NCBI GenBank assembly: GCA_963785155.1
Contig: CAWAUB010000001.1
Coordinates: 1-64,000 of the forward strand
DNA length: 64,000 nucleotides
Source: DASUSH01 sp963785155
GTDB taxonomy: Bacteria; Actinomycetota; Thermoleophilia; Solirubrobacterales; 70-9
Direction of reading: 5' to 3'
Shown here: positions 51,259 through 60,230 of the stretch, one piece after another
Layout of the letters: each line of letters starts with the position of its first letter
Numbering within the stretch: position 1 is the first letter of the stretch
Translations under genes and position numbers: made by a program
Notes under the pieces: generated by a model
What the model was told of the DNA's origin: nothing
The model's input: the letters and a program-made list of their open reading frames with translations, nothing else
Databases searched by the model: none

Positions 51259-52760
51259 GCCGCGTACGCGTAGTCGGAGAGCGGGAAGCCCTTGCTGGCC
51301 TTCCGCGCCGCCGCCGAGGATGTCGGCCGCAGATACGGGGCGTCGCCGTGGTGGTCGTAGTAGTAGCTGTTCGACCGCGTGCAGTCGGCGTTGAACCAGA
51401 GGGAGTCCGGCATGCGCCGTTCGACCATCGCGTGGAAGCGATCGGTCGCCTCCGGGGTGATCTCCACCCGCGTGGCACCCCGGCGGCGGCATTCGCTGAT
51501 CACCCGGACGATGTGCCGCGACGTGATCTCGACCAGCGTGAACCACGAGCCGCCGGTGAATCCGTAGGGCCCGAAGATGATGAAGTGGTTCGGCAGGCCG
51601 GGCATGCTGATCGACTCGTACGCCTTCAGCCGGTTGCGCTCGTAGTGGGTCGCGAGGTCGAAGCCGTTGGTGCCGCGGACCGGTGAGCGCCGGTAGTTCT
51701 CGGGGTCGGAGGCGAGCCTGAAACCGGTCGCGAGGATGAGCACGTCGACCTCCCGCTCGCGCCCGTCAGCGGTCTCGATCCCGGCCGCCGTCACCCGCGC
51801 GATCGGGTCGGTGACCAGGTCGACGTTCTCGCGGTTGAAGGTGCGCAGGTACTTGTTCGAGACGCTCGGTCGTTTGCAGCCAAAGCTGTAGTCGGGCGTC
51901 AGCTTCCTGCGTAGCTCGGGATCGCGGACCTGGCTGGCGATGAACCGCTTGTTGTGGGCCTCGACCAGGCGGACGAGGAAAGGCGCGCGGCGGTAGTGGA
52001 TGACGACCGTGACGAGGAAGAAGTCGACGACCTCGTTCGCGATCCGGTGCGCCAGCCGCTGGACGAACGGGACGCGGGCGAAGAGCCGCTTCACAACGCC
52101 CGGGATCGGCGGGTTGAACTTCGGCGAGACCCAGATCGGCGTGCGCTGGTAGACGTCAAGTCGCGCCACCTCCGGGGCGATCGAAGGGATGATCTGGACC
52201 GCGCTCGCCCCCGTGCCGACGATCGCGACCCGCTTGCCGGTCAGGTCGTAGTCGTGGTCCCAGCGAGCCGAGTGGATCAGCTTGCCGTTGAAGTCCTCCA
52301 GCCCGTCGATTCCGGACGGCTTCGGGTCGACGAAGGCACCGATCGCGCTGATGACGAAGCGGGCCGTCAGCTCACGGTCGCCGTTCACCTCCAGCCGCCA
52401 GAGGCAAGCTTCCTCGTCCCACTCCCGCTTGGTCACATCGCTCTCGAGGCGGACCTTCCCCCGCAGCCCGTTGCGGTCCGCGTAGGAATCGGCGTATGCC
52501 TTGACCTCCGCACCCGGGGCGAAGAACTGGGACCAGCCCGGGTTCAGGTCGTAGGAGAACTGGTAGGAGAGGCTCGGGATGTCGACCGCGATCCCCGGGT
52601 AGGTGTTGTCGCGCCAGGTGCCGCCGATGTCCGCGGCGCGCTCGAGGAGGACGAAGTCCTCGATCCCTTTCTGGCGCAGCGCCGAGGCGACGCCCAGGCC
52701 ACTGAAGCCGGCGCCGATGATCGCGACCTCGTGATCGGGAGTTGTGACGATCGAGCTCAT
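51255..52760 (-). CDS. Baeyer-Villiger-type flavin monooxygenase
   Basis: The 501-residue protein has an FAD Rossmann motif (VAIIGAGFSGLGVASALRQ), the BVMO fingerprint FNGKLIHSARWDHD, a second NADPH Rossmann motif (VAIVGTGASAVQII) and ATGFRLASDP. It belongs to the class B flavoprotein monooxygenases that convert ketones to esters or hydroxylate soft nucleophiles. The start at 52760 overlaps the TetR stop as ATGA, so regulator and enzyme form one transcript. Secreted lipases lie divergently. An ester formed by the BVMO could be a carboxyl-ester hydrolase substrate, but compartments differ. Confidence 0.9.
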   Translation of the reverse strand: MSSIVTTPDHEVAIIGAGFSGLGVASALRQKGIEDFVLLERAADIGGTWRDNTYPGIAVDIPSLSYQFSYDLNPGWSQFFAPGAEVKAYADSYADRNGLRGKVRLESDVTKREWDEEACLWRLEVNGDRELTARFVISAIGAFVDPKPSGIDGLEDFNGKLIHSARWDHDYDLTGKRVAIVGTGASAVQIIPSIAPEVARLDVYQRTPIWVSPKFNPPIPGVVKRLFARVPFVQRLAHRIANEVVDFFLVTVVIHYRRAPFLVRLVEAHNKRFIASQVRDPELRRKLTPDYSFGCKRPSVSNKYLRTFNRENVDLVTDPIARVTAAGIETADGREREVDVLILATGFRLASDPENYRRSPVRGTNGFDLATHYERNRLKAYESISMPGLPNHFIIFGPYGFTGGSWFTLVEITSRHIVRVISECRRRGATRVEITPEATDRFHAMVERRMPDSLWFNADCTRSNSYYYDHHGDAPYLRPTSSAAARKASKGFPLSDYAYAA

Positions 52761-53425
52761 CCAGCGGGAGCGGCGGCCGCCCCCGCGCCGGCGACCATCG
52801 CGGTCAGCCAGACAATCACATCCGGGCCGAGCGCTCGCAGGTTCGGCCGGTCCTCGTCCTCGAGGCGCTCGTGGACCAGCTCGCGAACACCGAGGACGAG
52901 CCCGAGCCAGACCCGCTCGGAGAGCTCACCGAGGCTCGGGTCGTGCTCGCGGATCGTCAGGTGTCGCTGATGGATCACCGCCGCGAAGCCGTGCATCGCC
53001 TGGCGCCGGCGCTCGCGGGCGCCGTTCCCCGCAGCGTCCATCTCGACGATGAACGCGCGTGCGGCGGCCGGGTCGTCCTCCAGCTGACCGAGGTATCCGT
53101 CGAGCGCCGCGGCCACGAACTCGTCCCAGTCGGTCCGCTCGTCGATCCCTGCGCCGATCGCCTGGAGCAGTCCGTCGGCGAAGTCGTCGTACGCGGCGAT
53201 CAGGCATTCCTGCTTGCCGTCGAAGTGCTCGTAGAAGGTCGCGCGCGAGACGCCGGCCCGCTTTGCCAGCTCGCCGATCGTCACCTTCGAGTAGCCGCCC
53301 TCGGCGAGCAGCTCGGTCAGCGCCCGCTTCAGCCGCTCCCGCTGCGACTCCGCGACCTGCTCGCGCGAGAGCGCGTGCGGGCCCTTGGGAAGCGGCTTGG
53401 AATCGGTCTCGACGGAACTGGCCAT
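52757..53425 (-). CDS. TetR-family regulator of the BVMO/lipase region
   Basis: The N-terminal HTH is SKVTIGELAKRAGVSRATFY with the canonical EHFDGKQECL helix. The C-terminal ligand domain is FVAAALDGYLGQLEDDPAAA with VWLGLVLGVRELVHE. The ATG at 53425 faces the divergent lipase operon, with 38 bases or fewer between the starts. A dimer binding there would control both directions. It is 222 residues, normal for the family, and is translationally coupled to the monooxygenase. Confidence 0.9.
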   Translation of the reverse strand: MASSVETDSKPLPKGPHALSREQVAESQRERLKRALTELLAEGGYSKVTIGELAKRAGVSRATFYEHFDGKQECLIAAYDDFADGLLQAIGAGIDERTDWDEFVAAALDGYLGQLEDDPAAARAFIVEMDAAGNGARERRRQAMHGFAAVIHQRHLTIREHDPSLGELSERVWLGLVLGVRELVHERLEDEDRPNLRALGPDVIVWLTAMVAGAGAAAAPAG

Positions 53426-53463
53426 GAGTTGTGAAACGTATGGTACATTACTCGACGAGGGTG
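53426..53463. promoter_or_regulatory. Divergent promoter region TetR-BVMO / lipase operon
   Basis: This short region is AT-rich relative to its surroundings (AACGTATGGTACATTACT). It contains the partial palindrome GTATGGTAC. With so little space, the promoters and the TetR site must overlap. No clean -35/-10 pair can be assigned. Confidence 0.35.
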
Positions 53464-54351
53464 ATGGAGAGCCGCGCGAAGAGGGGACTGAGGGGGACGA
53501 TCCATGCGATCGCCGCCCTCCTCGCGCTGCTCTCCATCGTCCTCGGCGCCAGCCCGGCGATGGCCGCTGAGGAAGAGGCCTCGCCGCCCGGCGCCAACGA
53601 CTTCGAGTGCGAGCCGACCGCGGCGCACCCGCGGCCGGTCGTCCTTCTGCACGGTCTCGGCGCCAACATGAGCGCCAACTGGTCCTACAACTCTCCGCGG
53701 CTCGCCGACGCCGGCTACTGCGTCTTCGCGCTCAGCTACGGCCACGACGAGCGCACGATGGGCTGGCCCTACCGTCCCGCCGGCCTGAAGCGGATGGAGG
53801 AGAGCTCCAAGGAGCTGAAGGCGTTCGTCCGCAAGGTCCTCGCCGCGACCGGTGCCCGCCGAGTCGACCTGATCGGCCACTCCGAGGGGACGGTGATGCC
53901 GCGCTGGTATCTGGAGCGCCGCGGCGGAACGAAGTTCGTCCGCCGCTTCATCGCGCTGACGCCGCTCTGGCGCGGCACCGAGGTCGGCGGCGCGGCCTAC
54001 CTGCGCGACATCGGCGCTCAGCTCGGTTTCTCACAGGCGATGATCGACACCGTCTCGAGCGTCTGCGCCTCGTGCCCGCAATTCCTGCGCGGGTCCGACT
54101 ACATGAACGAGCTGAACGCCGACGGCGAGGCGATCCCCGGGATCAAGCACACGAACATCGTCACCACCTACGACGAGCTGGTGATCCCGTACACGAGCGG
54201 GCTGATGGCGGACGGCGGCGAGAACATCGTCGTCCAGGACGTCTGCCCCGCGGACGTCTCGGAGCACGCCGCGGTCGCCTTCGACCCGGTCGTCACCCAG
54301 CTGTTCCTGAACGCGCTCGACCCGCGTAAAGCCAAGCCCGTCACGTGCTGA
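53464..54351 (+). CDS. Secreted class-2-like lipase (alpha/beta hydrolase)
   Basis: From ATG 53464 (MESRAKRGLRGTIHAIAALL) the signal peptide ends near AMAAEEEAS. The hydrolase has VVLLHGLGANMSANWSYNSP (oxyanion region), nucleophile elbow VDLIGHSEGTVMPRWYLE, and later Cys pairs (VCASCPQFL). The terminal HAAVAFDPVVTQLFLNAL has the catalytic His. GHSEG rather than GHSQG or GHSMG is unusual. The in-frame ATG 53431 would overlap the divergent promoter, so 53464 is preferred. It probably hydrolyses extracellular acylglycerols. The next gene starts seven bases before this one ends, indicating an operon. Confidence 0.82.
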   Translation: MESRAKRGLRGTIHAIAALLALLSIVLGASPAMAAEEEASPPGANDFECEPTAAHPRPVVLLHGLGANMSANWSYNSPRLADAGYCVFALSYGHDERTMGWPYRPAGLKRMEESSKELKAFVRKVLAATGARRVDLIGHSEGTVMPRWYLERRGGTKFVRRFIALTPLWRGTEVGGAAYLRDIGAQLGFSQAMIDTVSSVCASCPQFLRGSDYMNELNADGEAIPGIKHTNIVTTYDELVIPYTSGLMADGGENIVVQDVCPADVSEHAAVAFDPVVTQLFLNALDPRKAKPVTC

Positions 54352-55538
54352 CGCTCGCCCGGCGGGCGGCGCTCGCGCTGACCGCCGCGGCCTGCCTCCT
54401 CCCCGCCTCCGCAGCCGCGCAGGAGCCACCCATCGATCCCGACGCCGACCCGTTCTACGCGGCGCCGAAGGACCTCGCGAAGAAGAAGCCCGGGACTGTG
54501 CTCGGCGCGCGCGAGACCGTCTTCACCGCGAGCGGCCAGCCGCAGCCGAACGACGCCTGGCAGCTGCTCTACCGCACGACCGACGCGAAGGGCCGGCCGG
54601 AGGCGACGGTGACGACGATCATCCTGCCGATGGCTCCCGCTCCGGTCGGCGGCCGGCTGCCGCTCGTCTCCTACCAGACCGCCGAGGACTCGCTCGGCAC
54701 CCAGTGCGCGCCCTCGTACACGCTGCGCACCGGCTCCGAGCGCGAGATCCCGCTGATCCAGCAGGCGCTCGCCCGCGGCTGGGCGGTCGTCGCGCCCGAC
54801 TACCAGGGCCCTGAGTCCCAGTACGGCGCGGGCCGCCAGGCGGGCCACGCGGTGCTCGACTCGATCCGTGCAGCACAGCGCTTCGCACCCGCCGGCCTCG
54901 GCAAGCAGCAGACGCGGGTTGGGATCTGGGGCTACTCGGGCGGCGGCCTCGCTACCGCCTGGGCGACGGAGCTCGCACCCGCCTACGCGCCGAAGCTCCA
55001 CATCGACGGTGTCGCCGCCGGCGGCGTACCGCCCGACATCGAGGCGGTCGCGCGCCAGATCGACGGCGGCCCGTTCGCCGGCATCCTCTTCGGCGCCGCA
55101 CAGGGGATCGAGCGCGCCTACCCGGGGATGCGGGTCCGTGAGTTCCTGAACGAGGAGGGGAAGGCCCTCTACGACCGGATCTCGGACATGTGCGTCAGCG
55201 AAATGTCGAGCGAGGGACAATTCACGCGGATCGCCGACGTCTCCATCGTTCCCGACCCCCTTTCTCTCCCGCGGATCAAGCGCGTGCTTGCGAAGAACCA
55301 CCTGGGCCAGGCGACCCCGACCGCCCCGCTCTACATCTACCACGCGATCTTCGACGAGCTGATCCCGATCAAGGCCGTCGACGAGCTCGTCGCGAAGTAC
55401 TGCGCCGAGGGCGTCTCCGTCCAGTTCGTCCGCGACCCCGCCTCGGAGCACGTGTCGCTCGTCGCGAGCGGCGCGACCCAGGCGCTCCTCTACCTCGCCG
55501 ACCGCTTTGCCGGCAACCCCGCCCCGACTTCATGTTGA
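54345..55538 (+). CDS. Secretory lipase (LIP family)
   Basis: The GTG start at 54345 overlaps the lipase stop by seven bases. Signal peptide LTLARRAALALTAAACLLPA is followed by the LIP-family core: AVVAPDYQGPESQYGAGRQA, VGIWGYSGGGLATAWATELA (nucleophile Ser in GYSGG), PLYIYHAIFDELIPIKAVDE (acid) and a terminal SEHVSLVASGATQALLYLAD with catalytic His. Members include fungal and actinobacterial secreted triacylglycerol lipases. It is the second lipase of the operon, and its stop overlaps the CocE-like start by seven bases as well. Confidence 0.87.
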   Translation: MLTLARRAALALTAAACLLPASAAAQEPPIDPDADPFYAAPKDLAKKKPGTVLGARETVFTASGQPQPNDAWQLLYRTTDAKGRPEATVTTIILPMAPAPVGGRLPLVSYQTAEDSLGTQCAPSYTLRTGSEREIPLIQQALARGWAVVAPDYQGPESQYGAGRQAGHAVLDSIRAAQRFAPAGLGKQQTRVGIWGYSGGGLATAWATELAPAYAPKLHIDGVAAGGVPPDIEAVARQIDGGPFAGILFGAAQGIERAYPGMRVREFLNEEGKALYDRISDMCVSEMSSEGQFTRIADVSIVPDPLSLPRIKRVLAKNHLGQATPTAPLYIYHAIFDELIPIKAVDELVAKYCAEGVSVQFVRDPASEHVSLVASGATQALLYLADRFAGNPAPTSC

Positions 55539-57340
55539 GGCGGATCTCGTTGCTGGCGGCGCTCGTCGCGCTCGCCCTCCCCGCCGCTGCGTCGGCGCAG
55601 ACGCCGGCGAGCGTGCTCGGCGTGCCCTGCTCAGCGGGCGACGGCGGCATCACTGTTTGCACCGGGACGCAGCTCGCCCGCGTGCCCAGCTGGGACGGCC
55701 TGCCGCTCGACGTCGACATCTACCTGCCGCCCGACGACGGCAAGCCGGATCCGCTGATCATCGGCCTGCATGGCTTCGGGGTGACGAAGCTCGGCACCTT
55801 CCCGGGAGGGGAGTACCCGACCGCGCGGGCCAAGCAGGGCTATGCGGTGATCGCCTACTCGGCTCGCGGCCAGGGCTTCTCCTGCGGCGTCGTCGCCTCG
55901 CGGACCGCGGGTTGCGAAGAGGGCTGGATCCACCTCGCCGATGCGCGCTACGAGGTTCGCGACAGCCAGTACCTGGCGGGATTGCTGGTCGACGAGGGCC
56001 TCGTTGCGCCGAAGCGGATCGGGGCCACGGGCTCGTCCTACGGCGGCGGCCAGTCGCTGATGCTGGCGACCCTGCGGAACCGGATGATGATGCCCGACGG
56101 CGACCTCGTCCCGTTCGAGAGCCCCGCCGGGACGCCGATGCGGATCGCCGCGGCGGCACCGCAGATCGGCTGGTCCGACCTGGCCTACGCGCTCGCGCCC
56201 ACCGGCCGCAAGCTCGACTATCTGCCGAACAACCCGTACGGCACCGAGCCGGGGATCACCAAGTACTCCTACCTCCAGGGCCTCTTCGCAGTCGGCCTGC
56301 CCGGCTACTACGCGCCGCCTGGCGCCGACCCGAGCGCCGACATTCAGACCTGGAAGACCGAGCTCGACGCCGGGCCGCCCTACGACCCCGCCATCTCCGA
56401 GCGGATCCTGACCGAGATGCGCCGCTACCGCTCTTCCTATTCGGTCCAGGACCATCTGCCGCGCTCCGAGCGCGTGAAGCCGGCGCCGCTCGTCATCTAC
56501 AACGGCTTCATCGACGACATCATGCCGCCGGACCAGGCGCTCGCCTATTACGCGCGGGCGAAGAACCGCTTTCCGAAGTCGAAGATCGGGCTCGTCTTCG
56601 GTGCCGGCTTCGCTCATCCGCGCGGCTCGCTGGTCGGGGAGTCCACGATCGCCGACGAGGCACGCGACCGGCTCTTCGACCGCTACCTGATGGGTGACAA
56701 GACCGTCGACCCGCCCGATGACGAGGTCGTGACAACGACGCAGGGGTGCAACGGCGCGCCGGTGCTCGGCCCGTTCGAGACAAAGACTTGGAAGGCGCAG
56801 CATCCGGGCGAGGTGCGGGTGAAGGGCGCCGAGCCGCAGGCCTTCGGGGCCGCGGGAGGCAGCACCGAGAACGGCCTGCTCACCGATCCGTTCGCCGGCG
56901 GGGCCTGCCCGACCACCGGTGGCGGCGACGATCCGGGCGCCGCCACGTACCGCGGCGCTCCGGCCGAGGGTGAGGGTTACACGCTCGTCGGCTCGCCGAC
57001 GATCACGGCGCGGATGGACGTGACCGGCGAGTTCCCTCACGTCTCTGCTCGCCTGTGGGACGTCGGGCCCGACGGCAGTCAGACGATGGTCCAGCACTCG
57101 ATCTACAGGCCGCGACCGAGCGGTCGCCAGACCTTCCAGCTCCACCCGCAGGGCTGGCACTTCGCCGCGGGCCACGTGCCGAAGCTCGAGCTGCTCGGCC
57201 GCGACACCCCCTACATGCAGGCGCCGAACAGCGAGTTCGAGATCGCGGTTCGCAAGCTGGTTCTCGAGCTGCCGGTCCACGAGCGGCCCGGCGGCCAGGT
57301 GAAGCGCTTCAAGCCGCCGAAGCCCACCGGCGCGAAGTAG
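55532..57340 (+). CDS. Secreted CocE/X-Pro dipeptidyl-peptidase (S15-like) hydrolase
   Basis: The ATG at 55532 (MLRRISLLAALVALALPAAA) gives a signal peptide. The catalytic domain has PLIIGLHGFGVTKLGTFPGG, the nucleophile elbow IGATGSSYGGGQSLMLATLR and later PLVIYNGFIDDIMPPDQALA with the acid residue. The His is probably in VFGAGFAHPRGS. The C-terminal jelly-roll domain (TARMDVTGEFPHVSARLWDV to IYRPRPSGRQTFQLHPQGWH) is the PepX_C type that recognises substrate ends. It cleaves esters or peptides outside the cell. The 602-residue length is normal. It is the third gene of the overlapping operon. Confidence 0.87.
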   Translation: MLRRISLLAALVALALPAAASAQTPASVLGVPCSAGDGGITVCTGTQLARVPSWDGLPLDVDIYLPPDDGKPDPLIIGLHGFGVTKLGTFPGGEYPTARAKQGYAVIAYSARGQGFSCGVVASRTAGCEEGWIHLADARYEVRDSQYLAGLLVDEGLVAPKRIGATGSSYGGGQSLMLATLRNRMMMPDGDLVPFESPAGTPMRIAAAAPQIGWSDLAYALAPTGRKLDYLPNNPYGTEPGITKYSYLQGLFAVGLPGYYAPPGADPSADIQTWKTELDAGPPYDPAISERILTEMRRYRSSYSVQDHLPRSERVKPAPLVIYNGFIDDIMPPDQALAYYARAKNRFPKSKIGLVFGAGFAHPRGSLVGESTIADEARDRLFDRYLMGDKTVDPPDDEVVTTTQGCNGAPVLGPFETKTWKAQHPGEVRVKGAEPQAFGAAGGSTENGLLTDPFAGGACPTTGGGDDPGAATYRGAPAEGEGYTLVGSPTITARMDVTGEFPHVSARLWDVGPDGSQTMVQHSIYRPRPSGRQTFQLHPQGWHFAAGHVPKLELLGRDTPYMQAPNSEFEIAVRKLVLELPVHERPGGQVKRFKPPKPTGAK

Positions 57341-57346
57341 TCCTCC

Positions 57347-59146
57347 ATGCGCAGGAGCCTCCTCCCCATCGCTGCGGCGATCGCGCTTGCACTCCCCGGC
57401 TCCGCGGCCGCAGCCGACAGCTGGTTCGTCCGGGCGGGTACTGACGCCGGTGGCGACGGGTCGCGGCCCTCGCCCTTCGCCTCGCTAGCCGATGCCGAGG
57501 CGGCCTCTGGCCCCGGCGACAGGGTCGTCGTCCTGCGCTCGGCCGAGACGCTCGATGGCGGCATCGGGCTCGCCGCCGGCCAGCGGCTGATCGGTGCGGG
57601 CCCGCCGGTGCGCTCGAAGCTCGGCGCGAAGCGCGCCCCGCGCCTCACCAACACGGCCGCCGAGCGGCTGGAGGGTGATGCCGTGCGCCTCGCCGATGGC
57701 GCGACCGTCCGCAACCTGGTGATCGAGGGCGCTAGCCGCGGCGGCATCTACGGCCTCAACGTCGACCGCGTTCGGATCCGCGGCAACGTGATCAGCGGCC
57801 ACAACGCCTCCTGCACCCCCGGCTTCCACATCCCGCCGTTCCAGGTGCCGACCACGGCGCCGGGCGCGGGCATCCCGATCTCCGAGGGTCTCCACAACGG
57901 CTGGGCGGCGATCATGGTCGACGCTGACAGCGGGAAGGGACGCGTCGCGATCGCCGGCAACCGTGTCGGCGGAGCCGAGTGCGGCGACGGGATCGACCTG
58001 CGGATGAGCGGCAGCGGCGACTACCGCGCCACCGTCCGTCGCAACGCGGTCGCCGACCTGCGCCAGGGCCCGGACCTGGAGTCGGTGCTCGCGTTCGGGA
58101 TGCAGACGCGCGACGACTCGAGCTTGAAGGCGCGGCTGGACCGCAACACGCAGACCAACCTGGGCAACGAGGAGGACCTCGCGGGGCCGGAGGGCGCGGA
58201 CAGCGAGGGAGTGTTCGTGAACCCGGTCGACACCTCGGCGATGACGGTACGGGTCACTCGCAACACCTACACCAACCCGAACGGCCTCGGCGGCTTCTCG
58301 GGCAACGGCCTGGAGTACGTGACCATGGGCGACGGCTCGGATTCGCGGGTGGTCGTCGAGGACTCGAGCTTCGACCGGGCGACCGGCGACGGGATCGAGC
58401 AGCTTGCCCTCGGCACGAACTCGACGATGCGGCTTCGGCTCGTCGACGTCCGCGCCACCGACACGCTCGGCTTCGCCGGCTCGGGCATCGGCAACACGGT
58501 GGTCATTCCCGGCAACAACGCGGACTGCGTGATCGCGGCCAGCGGCGGCGCCGGCAACGTGATCGAGACCGACATCACGGGCGGCGAGTTCACCGGCTGC
58601 GCCAACAACGGCATCACCTTCGGCTCGGCGGTCGCGAACGGCTCGGGCTCGACCCGCCTCTTGGACCTCGAGGTCTCCGGCGCGAAGTTCACCGGCAACC
58701 AGGGAGCGAACCTGCGGGTCGGCAACGAGACCGCGCTCGACCGGCTCTCGGTCAAGGTCGAGAACTCGGACCTCGGCGGCGCGACCGGAGTCGGATCTGG
58801 CCTGGCGAACGTCACCTTCGAAGAACTCGGCACAACCACGGAGACCGCCATCGACCTCGGCGGCGGCCCGCTCGGCAGCACCGGCGGCAACTGCCTGGGA
58901 GGCGCCGCCCGCTCAGCCCTCGTCCTCGGCTACGCCGTCAGCGCCGAGCGGAACTGGTGGGGCCAGCCGGGCGGCCCGGCGCCGGGCTCGGCGCTGGTGA
59001 CGACCGGCTCGCTGGACGCGGGCGACGCGTTGGGTTCGGCTCCGGCGGCCTGCCCGGCGCCGAGCTCAGCTCGCGACGGCCGTCTCAGGCGGCGTCGGCC
59101 TACCGGCGCGCGCTCGTTCGCGGACGGCGGAGAAGCGGACGAGTGA
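57347..59146 (+). CDS. Secreted right-handed parallel beta-helix protein
   Basis: Signal peptide RRSLLPIAAAIALALPGSAA is followed by repeated beta-helix turns, for example GATVRNLVIEGASRGGIYGL, VDRVRIRGNVISGHN, SGDYRATVRRNAVADLRQG, MTVRVTRNTYTNPNGLGGFS and GGEFTGCANNGITFGSAVAN. This is the pectin-lyase-like fold, here without an obvious polysaccharide-lyase active site. It is the last gene of the lipase operon, six bases after the CocE-like gene. Its final 27 or so residues are Arg-rich and antisense to the desaturase 3' end (81-base overlap), so the true end may be slightly earlier. Confidence 0.82.
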   Translation: MRRSLLPIAAAIALALPGSAAAADSWFVRAGTDAGGDGSRPSPFASLADAEAASGPGDRVVVLRSAETLDGGIGLAAGQRLIGAGPPVRSKLGAKRAPRLTNTAAERLEGDAVRLADGATVRNLVIEGASRGGIYGLNVDRVRIRGNVISGHNASCTPGFHIPPFQVPTTAPGAGIPISEGLHNGWAAIMVDADSGKGRVAIAGNRVGGAECGDGIDLRMSGSGDYRATVRRNAVADLRQGPDLESVLAFGMQTRDDSSLKARLDRNTQTNLGNEEDLAGPEGADSEGVFVNPVDTSAMTVRVTRNTYTNPNGLGGFSGNGLEYVTMGDGSDSRVVVEDSSFDRATGDGIEQLALGTNSTMRLRLVDVRATDTLGFAGSGIGNTVVIPGNNADCVIAASGGAGNVIETDITGGEFTGCANNGITFGSAVANGSGSTRLLDLEVSGAKFTGNQGANLRVGNETALDRLSVKVENSDLGGATGVGSGLANVTFEELGTTTETAIDLGGGPLGSTGGNCLGGAARSALVLGYAVSAERNWWGQPGGPAPGSALVTTGSLDAGDALGSAPAACPAPSSARDGRLRRRRPTGARSFADGGEADE

Positions 59147-60108
59147 CTCCGACTCCTCGTCCCAGAGCTTCAGGCGGAAGCACTCGAGGCTGCTGCGGAT
59201 CGTGATCACCGGGGTGTCCCGGAAGATCGGCTGCTCCTCGTGCGCGGCACGCAGGTGGTAGTTCGGGATCTTCGCGCTGAGGTGGTGGACGTGGTGGAAG
59301 TTGGCGTTGCCGACGATCCAGGCGAACGGGCGCGGCAGGTGCAGGTAGGAGCTCCCCTGCAGCGCGGCGAGCTCGAACTGCCACTCGCCCGGCGCCTGGT
59401 AGTAGGTGTCCTCGTACTGGTGCTGGACGTAGAGCATCCAGGCCCCGACCACGCCGGCGGCGACCAGCGTCGTGGCGGTGATGATCACGAAGGTCTGCCA
59501 GCCGACGAGCGCGCTCAGGCCGATCGCCCAGCCGACGAGCGCGACGTTCGTCACCACCACGCTCAGAAGGATCCGCTTCGTCATTCCCCGCTGCGGGAAG
59601 CGGCGGTCGAAGAGGAAGACGAGGGCCGGGCCGACGAGCAGCATCAGGACGGGGTTGCGGTAGGCGCGGTAGCCGAGCCGGCGCAGCCACGACGCGCGCT
59701 CGTACTCGGCGACGGTCATCGTGTTGATCTCGCCGATCCCCCGGTGCTCGAGGTCGCCCGTGTGTGCGTGGTGGAGGCTGTGCTGGCGCTGCCACCAGCG
59801 ATACGGGGTGAAGATCAGGAAGCCGAGGACGTAGCCCCAGCGGAGGTTCGCCTTCCGCGACTCGAAGAACGAGTTGTGGGTGAGGTCGTGGAAGATCGAG
59901 TACATCCGCATCAGGAAGACGGTCGCCAGCAGGCCGATCCCCACCGCGAGCAACGGGCCCGGCTGGATGATCACGACGAGGACCCAGATCGCCAGATACG
60001 GGATGACGACTCCCGCGATCTGGGTCAGGCTGCGCCGCGGTCGACCGCCAGATAGGGGCGGAGGTCCTGCGTCCAGTTCTTGCGGTCGGGGATGTCTCGG
60101 GGTTCCAT
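59066..60108 (-). CDS. Membrane fatty acid desaturase (one frameshift near N-terminus)
   Basis: Three His boxes are visible: FHDLTHNS (H-x4-H type), RQHSLHHAHTGD (HxxHH) and NFHHVHHLS (HxxHH). These are the di-iron ligands of acyl-lipid or acyl-CoA desaturases. Four hydrophobic segments surround them. The N-terminus MEPRDIPDRKNWTQDLRPYL starts at ATG 60108. The frame shifts by one base near 60040 before SLTQIAGVVIPYLAIWVLVV, so the longest continuous frame begins at 59974. It introduces a double bond into membrane fatty acids. It lies convergent with the lipase operon, which supports a local lipid-metabolism theme. Confidence 0.85.
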
Positions 60109-60230
60109 CACGGAGTTCTGCGTTTCAGCGGCCGAGTTGGATCACCTGACGTGGCGGCGATTGAACTGGCGCCGATCCTAAGCGCTCCGCGTACCCTTTT
60201 GCGACCGTTCCTAGGGCCCCGGGGGGACCA

